A DNA stretch of 20,880 bases from Halicephalobus mephisto (lineage: Eukaryota > Nematoda > Chromadorea > Rhabditida > Panagrolaimidae): contig SWDT01000646.1 of NCBI GenBank assembly GCA_009193035.1, positions 1-20,880 on the forward strand, written 5' to 3'. The translations under genes and the position numbers were made by a program. Shown one piece after another: positions 1-9,335 of this stretch; positions within the stretch are counted from its first letter, which is position 1, and the number at the start of each line of letters is the position of its first letter. The notes below the pieces were generated by a model. The model searched no databases, was not told the origin of the DNA, and saw only the letters and a list, made by a program, of their open reading frames with translations.

Positions 1-394
1 TCATAATTGAATCCATTTCTGTTTTGTAATTATATACTTGCGATTATTTTAAAATTGCTTCATTTCAATAAAAAAAGTGATATATGGATAATTCGAAAAT
101 AAATGACAACATTAACAGATTTGTGCAGTTTAGGTTAACTCATAGATTTCAATTATTAATAGCCATCTTAATTACATTAGGTTAGGTTTAGGTTAGATTT
201 ATGCTTGACCTTAGGCTAAACTAAGCTCATATATTTGGTTTTTCACTCTCAACATTTATGGTTGGTGTTTTCCTCATTTATTGAGTGGATTGCAAATTTT
301 TATTTTCTATGTAAATTGCACATATTTTTGATACGCTCAAGAATTACAAAAGTGGATCATAATGCTGTAATCATAAGCAGTAAAGATGTCATAA
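1..394. other. Intergenic AT-rich DNA, no gene seen
   Basis: No reading frame of useful length and no recognisable RNA gene is visible. The only structured stretch is a short TTAGG-like run, listed separately. The sequence becomes shared with the second half of the tandem duplication at about 395, where the string aatttttattgaaac begins. Confidence 0.6.
177..197 (+). repeat. Short degenerate TTAGG-type repeat
   Basis: About four imperfect units of TTAGG/TTTAGG stand in a row (ttaggttaggtttaggttag). TTAGG is the telomere repeat of many arthropods, and short interstitial runs are common in their genomes. A run this short in AT-rich DNA can also arise by chance, so it is only a weak hint at the type of organism. 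Confidence 0.4.
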
Positions 395-1101
395 ATTTTT
401 ATTGAAACAAAAATGAATGATAAAAAGTAGGTAGATATATGAAATCTACAAATAAACACTCATAGAAATTCAAAATTAAGTTGTGTTAATATGAAAAGTG
501 GATTTTACACGAGAACAGTGTTTGTGACAGAACGCCAAGTTCACTTTGCCACTGAAGAATGGGCTAGTCTATTCTCGTGGTAACAAAGTGATTACTCACT
601 GATTTTTCAAAAATGAAAGTAGACATTCACTTTCATTTTCTGGAAATTCTTGCCACTCAGATATTTATTGAATGTAATAGAAATCGAGTTTTTGATATAT
701 TGTCAAATAATGTAATGACATTAATATATGATATAATGTTGACAGTCTTGTTGTTTGATTAAAAAATAACTGAATAAGTTTAAACCGTTTATATAAATTT
801 TTGTGCAAAATATGCTTGATATATTCCACTTTGTCATTTCATGTAATCCTCAGGGATATAGGTGCTTCAGAAACACGTATATTATTAATAAGGAATAAAA
901 AACATTAGAAGTTACGAATCATTGAAAATCATAATTCTGATTAAGTGGATCACAGTGAATTTCTAAAAATCGCTGTATTTAATTTATTTTAATGGAAATT
1001 GGTGTAGATAATTGCATTTTTTATTCAAAAGTCTACTAAATAGTAATGATTTTAAACTCGACACTTGGGTGTAAATAAACAATAAAGAACTTTGATAAGT
1101 G

Positions 1102-1176
1102 TGTCCAGGTAGCTCAGTGCTTCAAAATACTATTATTAGGTGATTTAAATGGCAGGTTCGATTCCGGGAGAAGACA
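1102..1176 (+). other. tRNA-like sequence / tRNA-derived SINE head (copy 1)
   Basis: An A-box-like tagctcagtgc (1110-1120) is followed about 33 bases later by ggttcgattcc (1154-1164), a perfect match to the RNA polymerase III B-box consensus. The ends tgtc (1102-1105) and gaca (1173-1176) can pair as the outer part of an acceptor stem. The region between the boxes is AT-rich and I could not fold it into a convincing anticodon arm, and the T-arm stem pairs poorly. A decayed tRNA gene or the head of a tRNA-derived SINE fits better than a functional tRNA. A diverged copy lies at 5362-5437. Confidence 0.5.
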
Positions 1177-1509
1177 AAGTTTTCTATTATTCTTTATGAA
1201 GATTAAAATTCCTCTAATAAGTAGAGAAAGTACTGTATCAAACAGAACAACCCTACTGTAGGGGAGAAGTATTGTTTGTGGGATTTGGGTCGGTTGCGGG
1301 AGAGAAATTACAACAATATGGAGTGCAAAGTTGTTGATGAGAAGTTCGTTGATTTTCTAACAGTTCTTTAATTGCATTTTGTTCAATACAGAAACTGGTT
1401 ATTCTTGAGTTTGAAGAAGCATTTGGTATGAAATGATCATATCTCTAAATTCTGAATTTAAACTCAACATTAAAGGTTTATTTTTGGAATCAGGGGATTC
1501 AGGGTGAGG

Positions 1510-2286
1510 ACGGTAGTCTATGTCACATTTCGTCCAAAATGGAGAACTGATTAGACTTGCGGCTTTTTTTGTGTTAGGACCACAGATTTCCTAGTTTTTA
1601 GAATTATTTACTGTTAAATCTGCTTTTTCTCGTTGTTACTTAATTGATACAATATATTTCACAATTTTCTTCATCTTCGTACTTACAAATAATGATTTAG
1701 ATGTGTTTTTACAGAAAAATAATATATCCAATTATTATCGTAGATCTATTCAGTTGCAAAATGATGAATGCTTTCAATAAAATTTCATATATCGGTTTAG
1801 GAGTCTAGATTAAAAATCATGTCTCTAGTGATAGAACTTGAGTAACTTTTAGTGAATTATGTCTAAATTTGAATCAAAGGTTTGAAAAAAGTTCAAAATA
1901 TATAGCCATGAACTTAACTATTTTAGTTATATCCTCCTATATCACTAACAAGCATTAGATAAAGTGACCAATTGTTCGGAACTACTATTCATCACCTTAT
2001 TTCAATTACGACAATTGATAGATTCTTAAAATTCTCTTTAAAATATTGATATAATGCATTATGACTCATAGTTTAAGACAAATTTAATAATACTGATGTG
2101 AAAAGTGAGTCTTTTCGATTTCTAAATGCCTTATATATTGTAAAAAGATGTTAAAAATTAATTCTTACCAAGGATTTGAAAAAAATGCTAAAAATCACTG
2201 AAAGTAAGATCTAAATGGTCCGAACATTTAAAAAAGAGAAATCTCAAGGTTCGTCCTTTTGGGCGAAATGTGACATAGACTACCGT
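1510..2286. mobile_element. MITE-like element with about 30-bp terminal inverted repeats (copy 1)
   Basis: The left end (from 1510, acggtagtctatgtcac...) is the reverse complement of the right end (to 2286, ...gtgacatagactaccgt). The outer 23 bases are identical, and about 29 of the first 30 match. The flanks beyond both ends still show weak inverted similarity, so the true termini may lie 10-20 bp further out. The 777-bp body has no long reading frame, so there is no transposase and any mobility would be non-autonomous. I see no clear target-site duplication, so the superfamily is open. The element sits inside the duplicated unit and appears again at 5796-6633. Confidence 0.6.
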
Positions 2287-2926
2287 TGCCACACCGAAAT
2301 TTCGAACTGCTTCCATTAGGATCCTCATCTATCTGAAGAGACAGAATTACTAAAACTTTTTCTTAGTTCAGAAGCTAGTCACAAATTAGAGACACTTGGA
2401 GAACTTTGATTCGCATGGAATAAAAGAGTTCCTTTATTGAAAAATACTGTCGTTGATCAAAAACATGTTCGTTTGAATCTCAATCCACATTGTTTCATTA
2501 TTCTCATATAGAGTGTAAATTTCCAGTAATCATACATTTACTATTATATTCATAAAAGTAGTGTAACACAACTTTTTAAGCTTAAAATATTGTGACACCA
2601 TGTAATTCCCCTGATTATTGTTGTTCCATCCCCTCACTTTTATTGACTGGTTAATTGCAAAATTTTCCAGATGTTTTCCTTCATTTCACCAAGGATATTT
2701 CAAGTCGGATTTCTTCCTTTTATGAGTTTTTCTTTTTCTGATTCTGTATCCTCATTATTATTTTTATTTCCTGTGTTTTTCTAAACCAGCTAGTCATAAC
2801 ATTTAATTTCCTCTCTCCTACATGTTGAAAATGTAAGTAACAACTTAGTGAGTCTTATAGTTATGAGAATTTCCTTTCTATTTGACTATAAATATTTTTA
2901 TTTTCTAATCAAAAGTAGTCCACGTT

Positions 2927-2932
2927 TTTATT
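2927..2932 (-). promoter_or_regulatory. Candidate polyadenylation signal (AATAAA) for the HSP70-like gene
   Basis: The plus-strand tttatt reads AATAAA on the minus strand, about 79 bases past the stop codon of the HSP70-like frame. That is a usual distance for a short 3' UTR. The surrounding block cacgtttttatttacagacg is preserved unchanged in copy 2 (7301-7320). Such hexamers occur by chance in AT-rich DNA, so its position is the main support. Confidence 0.4.
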
Positions 2933-3010
2933 TACAGACGAATGATTACATTTGATAACAAGGATATAAATTTAAAAAATCATATTTTGTACCATATATA
3001 AATCTCTTAA

Positions 3011-4597
3011 TTATGGTAATAGACACTTCTTTCTGGAATCAACTTTTTCCTGAGATGGTTCTGGAAGAGCTTCGCGACGCCAGTTTCTTTCAGAATCGTC
3101 AGTTTTTGATGTAGAAGGTCCTGCTGTTTGATCATCTTTAACCATGACTTCTTTGCTGTAACTAAAATCGTTATTTGAATTATCTTTCTCATTAGGCAAT
3201 GTACTGTAAGATTTGTTTTCATGTTGACGTTCATTATTCGTAGTTACGTCTTCTGGATGAGGAACATCATTTAAACTTTCATTTTGTTCATCTACTTCCT
3301 TTTCTAACTTTTCATTACTGAGAACTAATTTACTGCTTTGTTGAATAACTTTGATATAAGGCTCAACCTCCCCACTGAGGACTTGAAGAGCGTGGATGGC
3401 AGCTCCAGTGGCTGTGATGATCTCTAGTTGTCCGTCTATGATCATTTGTGCTTTAGGGAACTGTTCTTTAATCCATTCTTTAACAAAAGGAATTCTACAG
3501 GTTCCTCCAGCTAAGAATATGATATCTACGTTTTCGAATGAAGCCTCTTGCTTATTCCAATATCCTCTCTGATTATATCGATCCTTCCTTTGAGTTGGAA
3601 GCGGAAATAATTTAAATGTTTTATAATGATAATTATAATTATTTCCAAAACGTGTTTTTAACTTCTCTTCAAACCATTCTTTTGTGAACTCGACCATTCC
3701 CTCAAGACGAGCATGAATATCCGACAAGTCAAACCTGAAATAAATGGTTTTCTCATTTATCATAATATTTGACTCACTCGGTTTTCTCCTCAAAAGAAAG
3801 TTCTTGTTTGATCTTCTTCGCTGTTTCCAATGTTCTCAGTTTCACATCACTCCTTAAATCCTCTGGAATTGATTTTTCTAGTTCTTCAATAATTATATTG
3901 TCAATAGTCCTTCCAGAATAGTTGGCATCGTAAAGTGAATCTGATTCTCTGATACAAGTTGCATACATTTTACCCTCATGTTCTGAAATTTCATAAACTC
4001 TCCAAATACGAGTCCCTCCTCCAATGTCGAAAATAGCAATCTTCTTTCCTGGTTTGATCATTTCAGAATACCTTTCATTGGACAAATAGTAGAGGAGATC
4101 GGCATGGGTCTCTTCAATGATGTCTATCACTTCTATACTAGCCAACTTCGCTGCTTCAATGGTGCTTGAGATCATAGGACTTAGGTAATGTAGAGAATCG
4201 AAATATCTCGGGACAGTGATGACTGCCTTTCTTACAGAATTCCCATTATTAAATACATCCTGATATTCACTTGCTGCCTTTGTCATCCGTTCCAGAAAGA
4301 TTGCGTTGATCTTTGATAGGGAGAAATCTTCCAAACCTCGACAGGTCTGTGATTCCAGTTGTGGCTGATCTTTGACATTGAATTTGAAAGGCCATATTAA
4401 TTGTTCTGACATATTATATCGATGGCCATAATTACACAGAAGTTTGTGGTCGAAAATAACATGATCAGGTTTGGTTCTGAGTCTTCTGACCGCTGCTCTT
4501 CCAATAATCGGTTTCTCTTCATCAAATGAGACTACAGATTCCGTCCAGAGATCTCCAGGAGAAGAGATGTCAAGTGTAAAAGTACATCGATAAAAGT
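3011..4597 (-). CDS. Divergent HSP70-family protein, 5' partial, one frameshift, no substrate-binding domain
   Basis: HSP70 chaperones bind and hydrolyse ATP in an N-terminal domain. The minus strand is open from 4618 to 3783 and, one frame over, from 3793 to the stop at 3011, giving about 525 codons once joined. In order I see PIIGRAAVRRL (like the family's LIGDAAKNQ), FDHK (the catalytic Lys of FDAK), WPFKF, AVITVPRYF (linker-switch Pro kept), IIEETHADLL (in place of IINEPTAAA; the catalytic Glu is kept and the Pro is lost), FDIGGGT (phosphate-2 loop), LRTLETAKKIKQELS, and LAGGTCRIP (adenosine motif). The phosphate-2 loop is followed by RI instead of FD, so the Asp matching D206 is missing. 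About 25 extra residues precede LAGG. The frame shift, equal to one extra base near 3780-3785, lies where the homology continues smoothly across both frames. The N-terminal DLGTT segment is absent and probably sits on an upstream exon. After the ATPase domain there are only about 118 polar residues ending in KKCLLP. A recently broken gene is also possible. Confidence 0.8.
3780..3785 (-). other. Frameshift point in the HSP70-like gene
   Basis: The upstream frame ends ...QELSFEEKTE followed by TGA, while the downstream frame reads KPSESNIMINEKTIYF and carries on the HSP70 homology. One surplus base in the plus-strand ggtttt run at 3780-3785 accounts for it. The matching place in copy 2 (near 8271) reads cgtttt, one G fewer, which would keep a single frame here. 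Copy 2 is too noisy for that to be decisive. A sequencing error in the short homopolymer is at least as likely as a true mutation. Confidence 0.6.
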
Positions 4598-4612
4598 CTT
4601 GTTTAAAAACGA
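4598..4612 (-). other. Candidate splice acceptor for the HSP70-like exon
   Basis: Reading the minus strand, a T-rich tract (ttttcgttttt) is followed by aaacaag and then by sequence in the HSP70 frame from 4597. An in-frame TAA closes the frame just upstream, at about 4619-4621. No start codon lies in frame before the homology begins, and the first in-frame ATG (4412) falls inside the ATPase domain. An upstream exon is therefore needed if the gene is expressed. The site is a plausible but not strong acceptor. Confidence 0.35.
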
Positions 4613-5361
4613 AAATTGTTTAATTCCAAATTTTTATTGAAACAAAATGAATGATAAAAAGTAGTAGATATATGAAATCTACAAAATAAACCACTTCATA
4701 GAAATCACAAATTAAGATTTGTGTTAATACTGATAAAAGTGGTATTTTCACAGCGCAGAAAGTGTTTGTGACAGAACGCAAGTTCATTTGCACTGAAGAA
4801 TGGTCTAGTCTAATTCTCGTGGTAACAAAGGTGATTACTACTTGGATTTTTCAAAAAATGAAGTAGACATCTCACTTTCATTTTTCTGGAATTTCTTTGC
4901 GCATCCAGATATTTATTGAATGTAATAGAAATCGAATTTTTTGAATTATTGTCAAATAATGTACATGAATTAATATATGATATGAATGTTGACAGTCCTT
5001 GTTGTTTGATTAAAAAATAATGAAATAAGTTTAAAACCGTTTATATAATTTTTTGTGCAAAATATGCTTGATAATATTCACTTTGTACATTTACATGGTA
5101 ATCCTCAGGGATATAGGTGCTTCAGAAACAGTATATTATTAAGTAAGGATAAAAACATTAGAAGTTTACGAATCATTGAAAAATCATAATTTGATTAAGT
5201 GGATCACATGTGAATTTTCTAAAAATGCTGTATTTAATTTATTTTAATTTGGAACAGTTGGTGTAGAGATAATTGCATTTGTTTCAATTCTACTAAAATA
5301 GTAATGATTTTTTAACTCGACAACTTGGGTGTAAAATAAACATAAAGAGATTTGATAAGTG

Positions 5362-5437
5362 TGTCCAGGTAGATCAGTGCTTCAAAAATACTATTATTAG
5401 TGATTCTAAATGCAGGTTCGATTCGCGGGAGAAGACA
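5362..5437 (+). other. tRNA-like sequence (copy 2)
   Basis: This is the counterpart of 1102-1176. The A-box-like part is weakened (tagatcagtgc), and the B box reads ggttcgattcg, with one substitution or an inserted g against the copy 1 version. The pairing ends tgtc and gaca are kept. It is present only because the whole unit was duplicated. Confidence 0.45.
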
Positions 5438-5795
5438 AAAGTTTTTTTACATTATTTTTATGAAGATTAAAATTCCTCTAATAAGTAGAGAAAGTAGCTG
5501 GTATCAACAGAAAACTACTGTAGGGGAGAAGTAATGTTTGTGGGAATTTGGGTCGGTTGCGGGAGAGAAAGTTACAAGCAATCATGTTGAGTGGCAAAGT
5601 TTGTTGATGAGAAAGTTCGTTGATTTTCTAAGCAGTTCTGTTAAAGTTGCAATTTTGGTTCAATACAGAAATCTGGTTATTCTTGAGTTTGAAAGAAGCA
5701 TTTGGTATGAAATGATCTAATATCTCTAATTCTGAATTTGAAACTCAAACATTTAAAGTGTTTATTTTTTGGAATCCAGGGGATTCAGGGTGAGG

Positions 5796-6633
5796 AGGTA
5801 GTCTATGTCTACATTCGTCCAAATGGGAGAACTGATTAGACTTGCGGTTCTTCTTGTGTTAGGACCATAGATTGCTAGTTTTTAGAAATTATTTTACTCG
5901 TTATATCTGCCTTTATTCTCGTTGTTATTTAATTGATACAATATATTTCACAATTTTTCTTCATTTCGTACTTACAATAATGATTATAGATGTGTTTTAC
6001 AGATAAAATAATATATCCAATTATTATCGGTAGATCTATTCAGTTGCAAAATGATGAATGCTATTCATAAAATTTCATTATATCGGTTTAGGAGTCTGAG
6101 ATTAAAATTCATGTTTAGTGTAAGACACCTTGTAGTACTTTTAGTCGATTAATGTCTAAATTTGAATCAAAAGGTTTGGAAAAAAAGTGTCAAAATATAT
6201 ATGCCATGAACTTAACTATTTTAGTTATAATCTCTATTAGACTAACAAGCATTAGATATATGTGAGAATTGTTGCGGATTAACGTACATAGTTCATCACC
6301 TTATTTCAATTACGAATTGATAGACGTTCTCTTAAATTCTCTTAAAATATTGAGTATATATGCATTTTAATGACGTCATGAGTTTAAGACAAAATTTAAT
6401 TAATACTGATGTGAAAAGTGAGTTCTTATCGATTTCTAAATGCTTAACTAATATTGTTAAAATAGATGTTATAAAAGATTAAATTTCATTACTTCAGGAT
6501 CTTGAAAAGATATTAAGAAAATGCTAAATATCAACGTGTAAAGTAAGGCGATCTAAATGGTCAGAACTTTTAAAAAACGAAGATTAAATTCAAGGTTCGT
6601 CTTTATGGGGTAAATGTATGAACAGACTACCGT
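5796..6633. mobile_element. MITE-like element with degraded inverted repeats (copy 2)
   Basis: This is the counterpart of 1510-2286. The left end still reads aggtagtctatgtc and the right end agactaccgt. Both inverted repeats have lost or gained bases that copy 1 does not show. The element is 838 bp against 777 bp, again by small insertions. It moved here as part of the tandem duplication and not by separate transposition, because the flanking sequence is duplicated too. Confidence 0.5.
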
Positions 6634-7383
6634 TGCAACACGAAATTTCGAAATGTTCTTTCATTCGGATCTCAGTCTATACTGAAGAAAGACAGAAATT
6701 ACTAAAATCTTTTCTTAGTTCAGAAGCACTAGTCAAAAATTAGAGACATATGGAGAATTTGATTCGCATGGAAATAAAAGAGTTCCTTTTATTGAAAATT
6801 ACTGTCGTTGCTCAACTAACATGTTCGTTTTGAAATCTAATATATTGTTTTATTATTCTCATATAGAGCTGTAAATTTCCAGTAATCATAACTGTTATAC
6901 TATTATATTCATAAAAGTAGTGTAACACAACTTTTAAGCTTAAAATTTTGTAGACACCATGTATATTCCCTGATTATTGTTGGTCCATTCCGTCACTTTT
7001 TTGACTGTGTTAATTGCATAAATTTTCCTCATGATTGTTTTTCTTCAATTTCACCAAGGATATTCAATGTGGATTTCTTCCTTTTATGAAGCTTAATTAA
7101 TCTTTTTCTGATCTCTGTTATCTCACTTATTATTTTTATTTCCTGTGTTCCTTTCTAAACCAGCTATCCATACAAATTAATTGTATCCTCTCTCAAATGT
7201 TGAATAATGTAAGTATAACATGACTTAGTGACCTTATAGTTTATGAGAATTTCCTTTTCTAGTTGACTCATATATTTTTATTTCTAAATCAAAAAGTATT
7301 CACGTTTTTATTTACAGACGAAATGATTACATTTGATAACAAGGGATAATAAATTTAAAAACTCATATTTGTACATAATTAAA

Positions 7384-9335
7384 TATCTTATTATGGTAAT
7401 GCTGTTGATACTTAATTTTTTCTGTGAATCAGAGCTTTCCTGAGATCGGTTCTGGAAGAGCTCGCGACCGCCAGTTTCTTTAGAATCGTCAGTTTTTTTT
7501 GATGTAGAAGGTCTGCTGTTTGATCGGGATCTGTTAAGCCATGAACTTCTTTGCTGGTATGATAAAATTCGTTATTTTGAATTTATTTTCTTCATTAGGC
7601 AATGTACTGTAAGATTTGTTTTCATGTTGATTCAATTATCTCGTAGTTAGTCTTCTGGGAGATGGAACATCATTTTAAAACTCTATTTTGTTTCATCTAT
7701 CTTTCGTCTTTTTTAATTTTCGATTATTGAGAAATAACTTTACTGCTTTAGGTTGACATAATCTTTTGATATATAGTGCTATACCTCATCTGAGAATTGA
7801 TTTGAGATGAGCGTGGATGGCAGACTCTCAGTGGCGTGATGATACTTAGTTGATCGTCTATGATCTTATATTTGTGCTTTTGGTGATACTGTTTCTCTTA
7901 TCCATCATCTTGATACAATGGAATTTTTTAACAGCTGCTTCGACTCGCTTAAGAATGAGTGATTATATTACGTTTTAGAATGAATTCTTCTTTTTAATTC
8001 AATGATCTCTTCGTGATGTATATCTTGATCTTCTCTTGTTAGTTAGTTCGGAGATATATTTCGCAGATAGTTTATGTTAAGTGGTATTATATTATATTCT
8101 ATTTCTCATAATAATCACGTGTTTTCCCATAACTCTCTTCAAAACCATTTTTTGTGTATGACGTGCACCATTTCCTTCTTCAAGCAGATGAGCTTATGAA
8201 TATATTCGATTCAAGTCAACCTGAAACATATATGGTTTGTTCTTCCATTGTATCATTATAATATTGATCACTCGTTTTCTCACATTCAAAATATAATTAG
8301 TTCTTGTTTTTTGACTTCTTCTCGCTCGTTCTACAATGTTCTCCAGTTGTCACAGCAATCTTCTACAGGTACCTTTTAAGATCCTACTAGGAATTGAGCT
8401 CCGTTATCTTCTTCTAGTTCTATTGCATGATACCATGTAATACGTTGGCTCCAATCTAGTAGACTTCTCCATGACTATTAGCATCGGTAGTCGTGAACAG
8501 TGCAATACATTCTGTATACTGCTGAATCCTTGTCATACCATTCTTATCCCCTCAATGTGTTCTGGAAATATCTATAAATTACTTCTCTGAGAATACGTAG
8601 TCTCCTCTTAATGTCGACCATATGATCGTTTTCTTTCTGATGGCTTTGGAGTCACTCTTCAGACTGCTTTCCATTTGGACCAAAATAGTAGATTAGGAAG
8701 AATCGCTATGGTCACCTTCTTCATGATGCATGTATATCTCTATATTCTAGCTGCAGCAACTTCGTGCTTGTGCATGGTGCTTGAGGAATATTAGGACTTC
8801 GATGGTATATGGTAAGATTATCGAAGATATCTGTGTTGACAGTCGATGTACCTAGCTTTTTATATTTTAAGGAATTCTTCCATGTTATTTAATACCATCT
8901 ATGAATAATGATCACTTGCTGACTTTTGTCACATGGCCGTTCCAGCCAAAAGTTGATGGTGCAGATTGACTCTGATTTAGTTAGTATTATCTTCCAAAAT
9001 GGCAGACATTTGGTATGTGATTCACTGTTTCTGTCTGATTTTCGACCATTGAATTTGAAAGGGTGCCATAGACATTCTATTAGTTGTTTTTGATATATTA
9101 TAGTACTTCGACATGCGCTCATGATCATTAAGCAAGGTTATTGTGGCGATGAAGTAGTACACATGAATAGGTTTGGGTTCTGAGTCTTTGACCGTTTGCT
9201 CGTTCCAATGAGTCGGTTTTCCTATCACAGAATGAGAACATTACAGCATTTACCGTCCAGTAGATGCGTCCTAGGAGAAGAAGATAGATATAGGTGGGCT
9301 GGGATGTTACCATGGAATTGTGTATCTTGTTTGCG
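7384..9335 (-). pseudogene. Corrupted second copy of the HSP70-like gene
   Basis: Short blocks match the HSP70-like exon in order: tctggaagagct (near 7451), aggcaatgtactgtaag (7597), gagcgtggatggcag (7809), ctcttcaaa (8135), ttcttgttt (near 8301), ggtgcttgag (8776), attgaatttgaaag (9048) and ctgagtctt (near 9180). Frequent small insertions between blocks destroy every frame, and no run of more than a few dozen residues resembles HSP70. The segment is about 20 percent longer than its partner. The short open frames reported within it (8889-9128, 9022-9228) lie in this remnant and are not genes. It is either a decayed pseudogene or unpolished read sequence. Confidence 0.75.

Larger units (their letters stand above)
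395..4628 (+). repeat. Tandem duplication, copy 1 (about 4.23 kb)
   Basis: This whole stretch recurs in the same order and orientation from 4629 onward. Shared anchors include aatttttattgaaac (395 and about 4629), gtgtccaggtag (1101 and 5361), cacgtttttatttacagacg (2921 and 7301) and ggtgcttgag (4161 and 8776). Copy 1 carries the tRNA-like sequence, the inverted-repeat element and the HSP70-like exon. Its coding part reads through about 1.6 kb with a single frameshift, so copy 1 is the cleaner copy. The boundary between copies lies only about 30 bp upstream of the HSP70 exon's 5' edge. Confidence 0.9.
4629..9335 (+). repeat. Tandem duplication, copy 2, increasingly corrupted
   Basis: This is a direct repeat of 395-4628 with the same internal order: tRNA-like sequence, inverted-repeat element, HSP70-like segment. 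Differences are mostly single-base and few-base insertions and deletions, more of them insertions, often in homopolymers. Substitutions also occur. The copy is about 4.7 kb against 4.23 kb. The right end is vague: gtcctaggagaagaag (9269-9284) and a possible tcttgttt near 9326 are the last traces I can match. Confidence 0.88.

Noticed and set aside
177..197. Telomere end
   Set aside because: About 20 bp of degenerate TTAGG is far too short for a telomere. At best it is an interstitial remnant.
3007..3234. 75-codon minus-strand frame under the HSP70-like tail
   Set aside because: It overlaps the HSP70-like frame in another phase. Its peptide has no motif and it is explained as a shadow.
5538..5720. 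60-codon plus-strand frame in copy 2
   Set aside because: The matching place in copy 1 (about 1278-1430) does not keep the frame because of indels, and the peptide has no family features.
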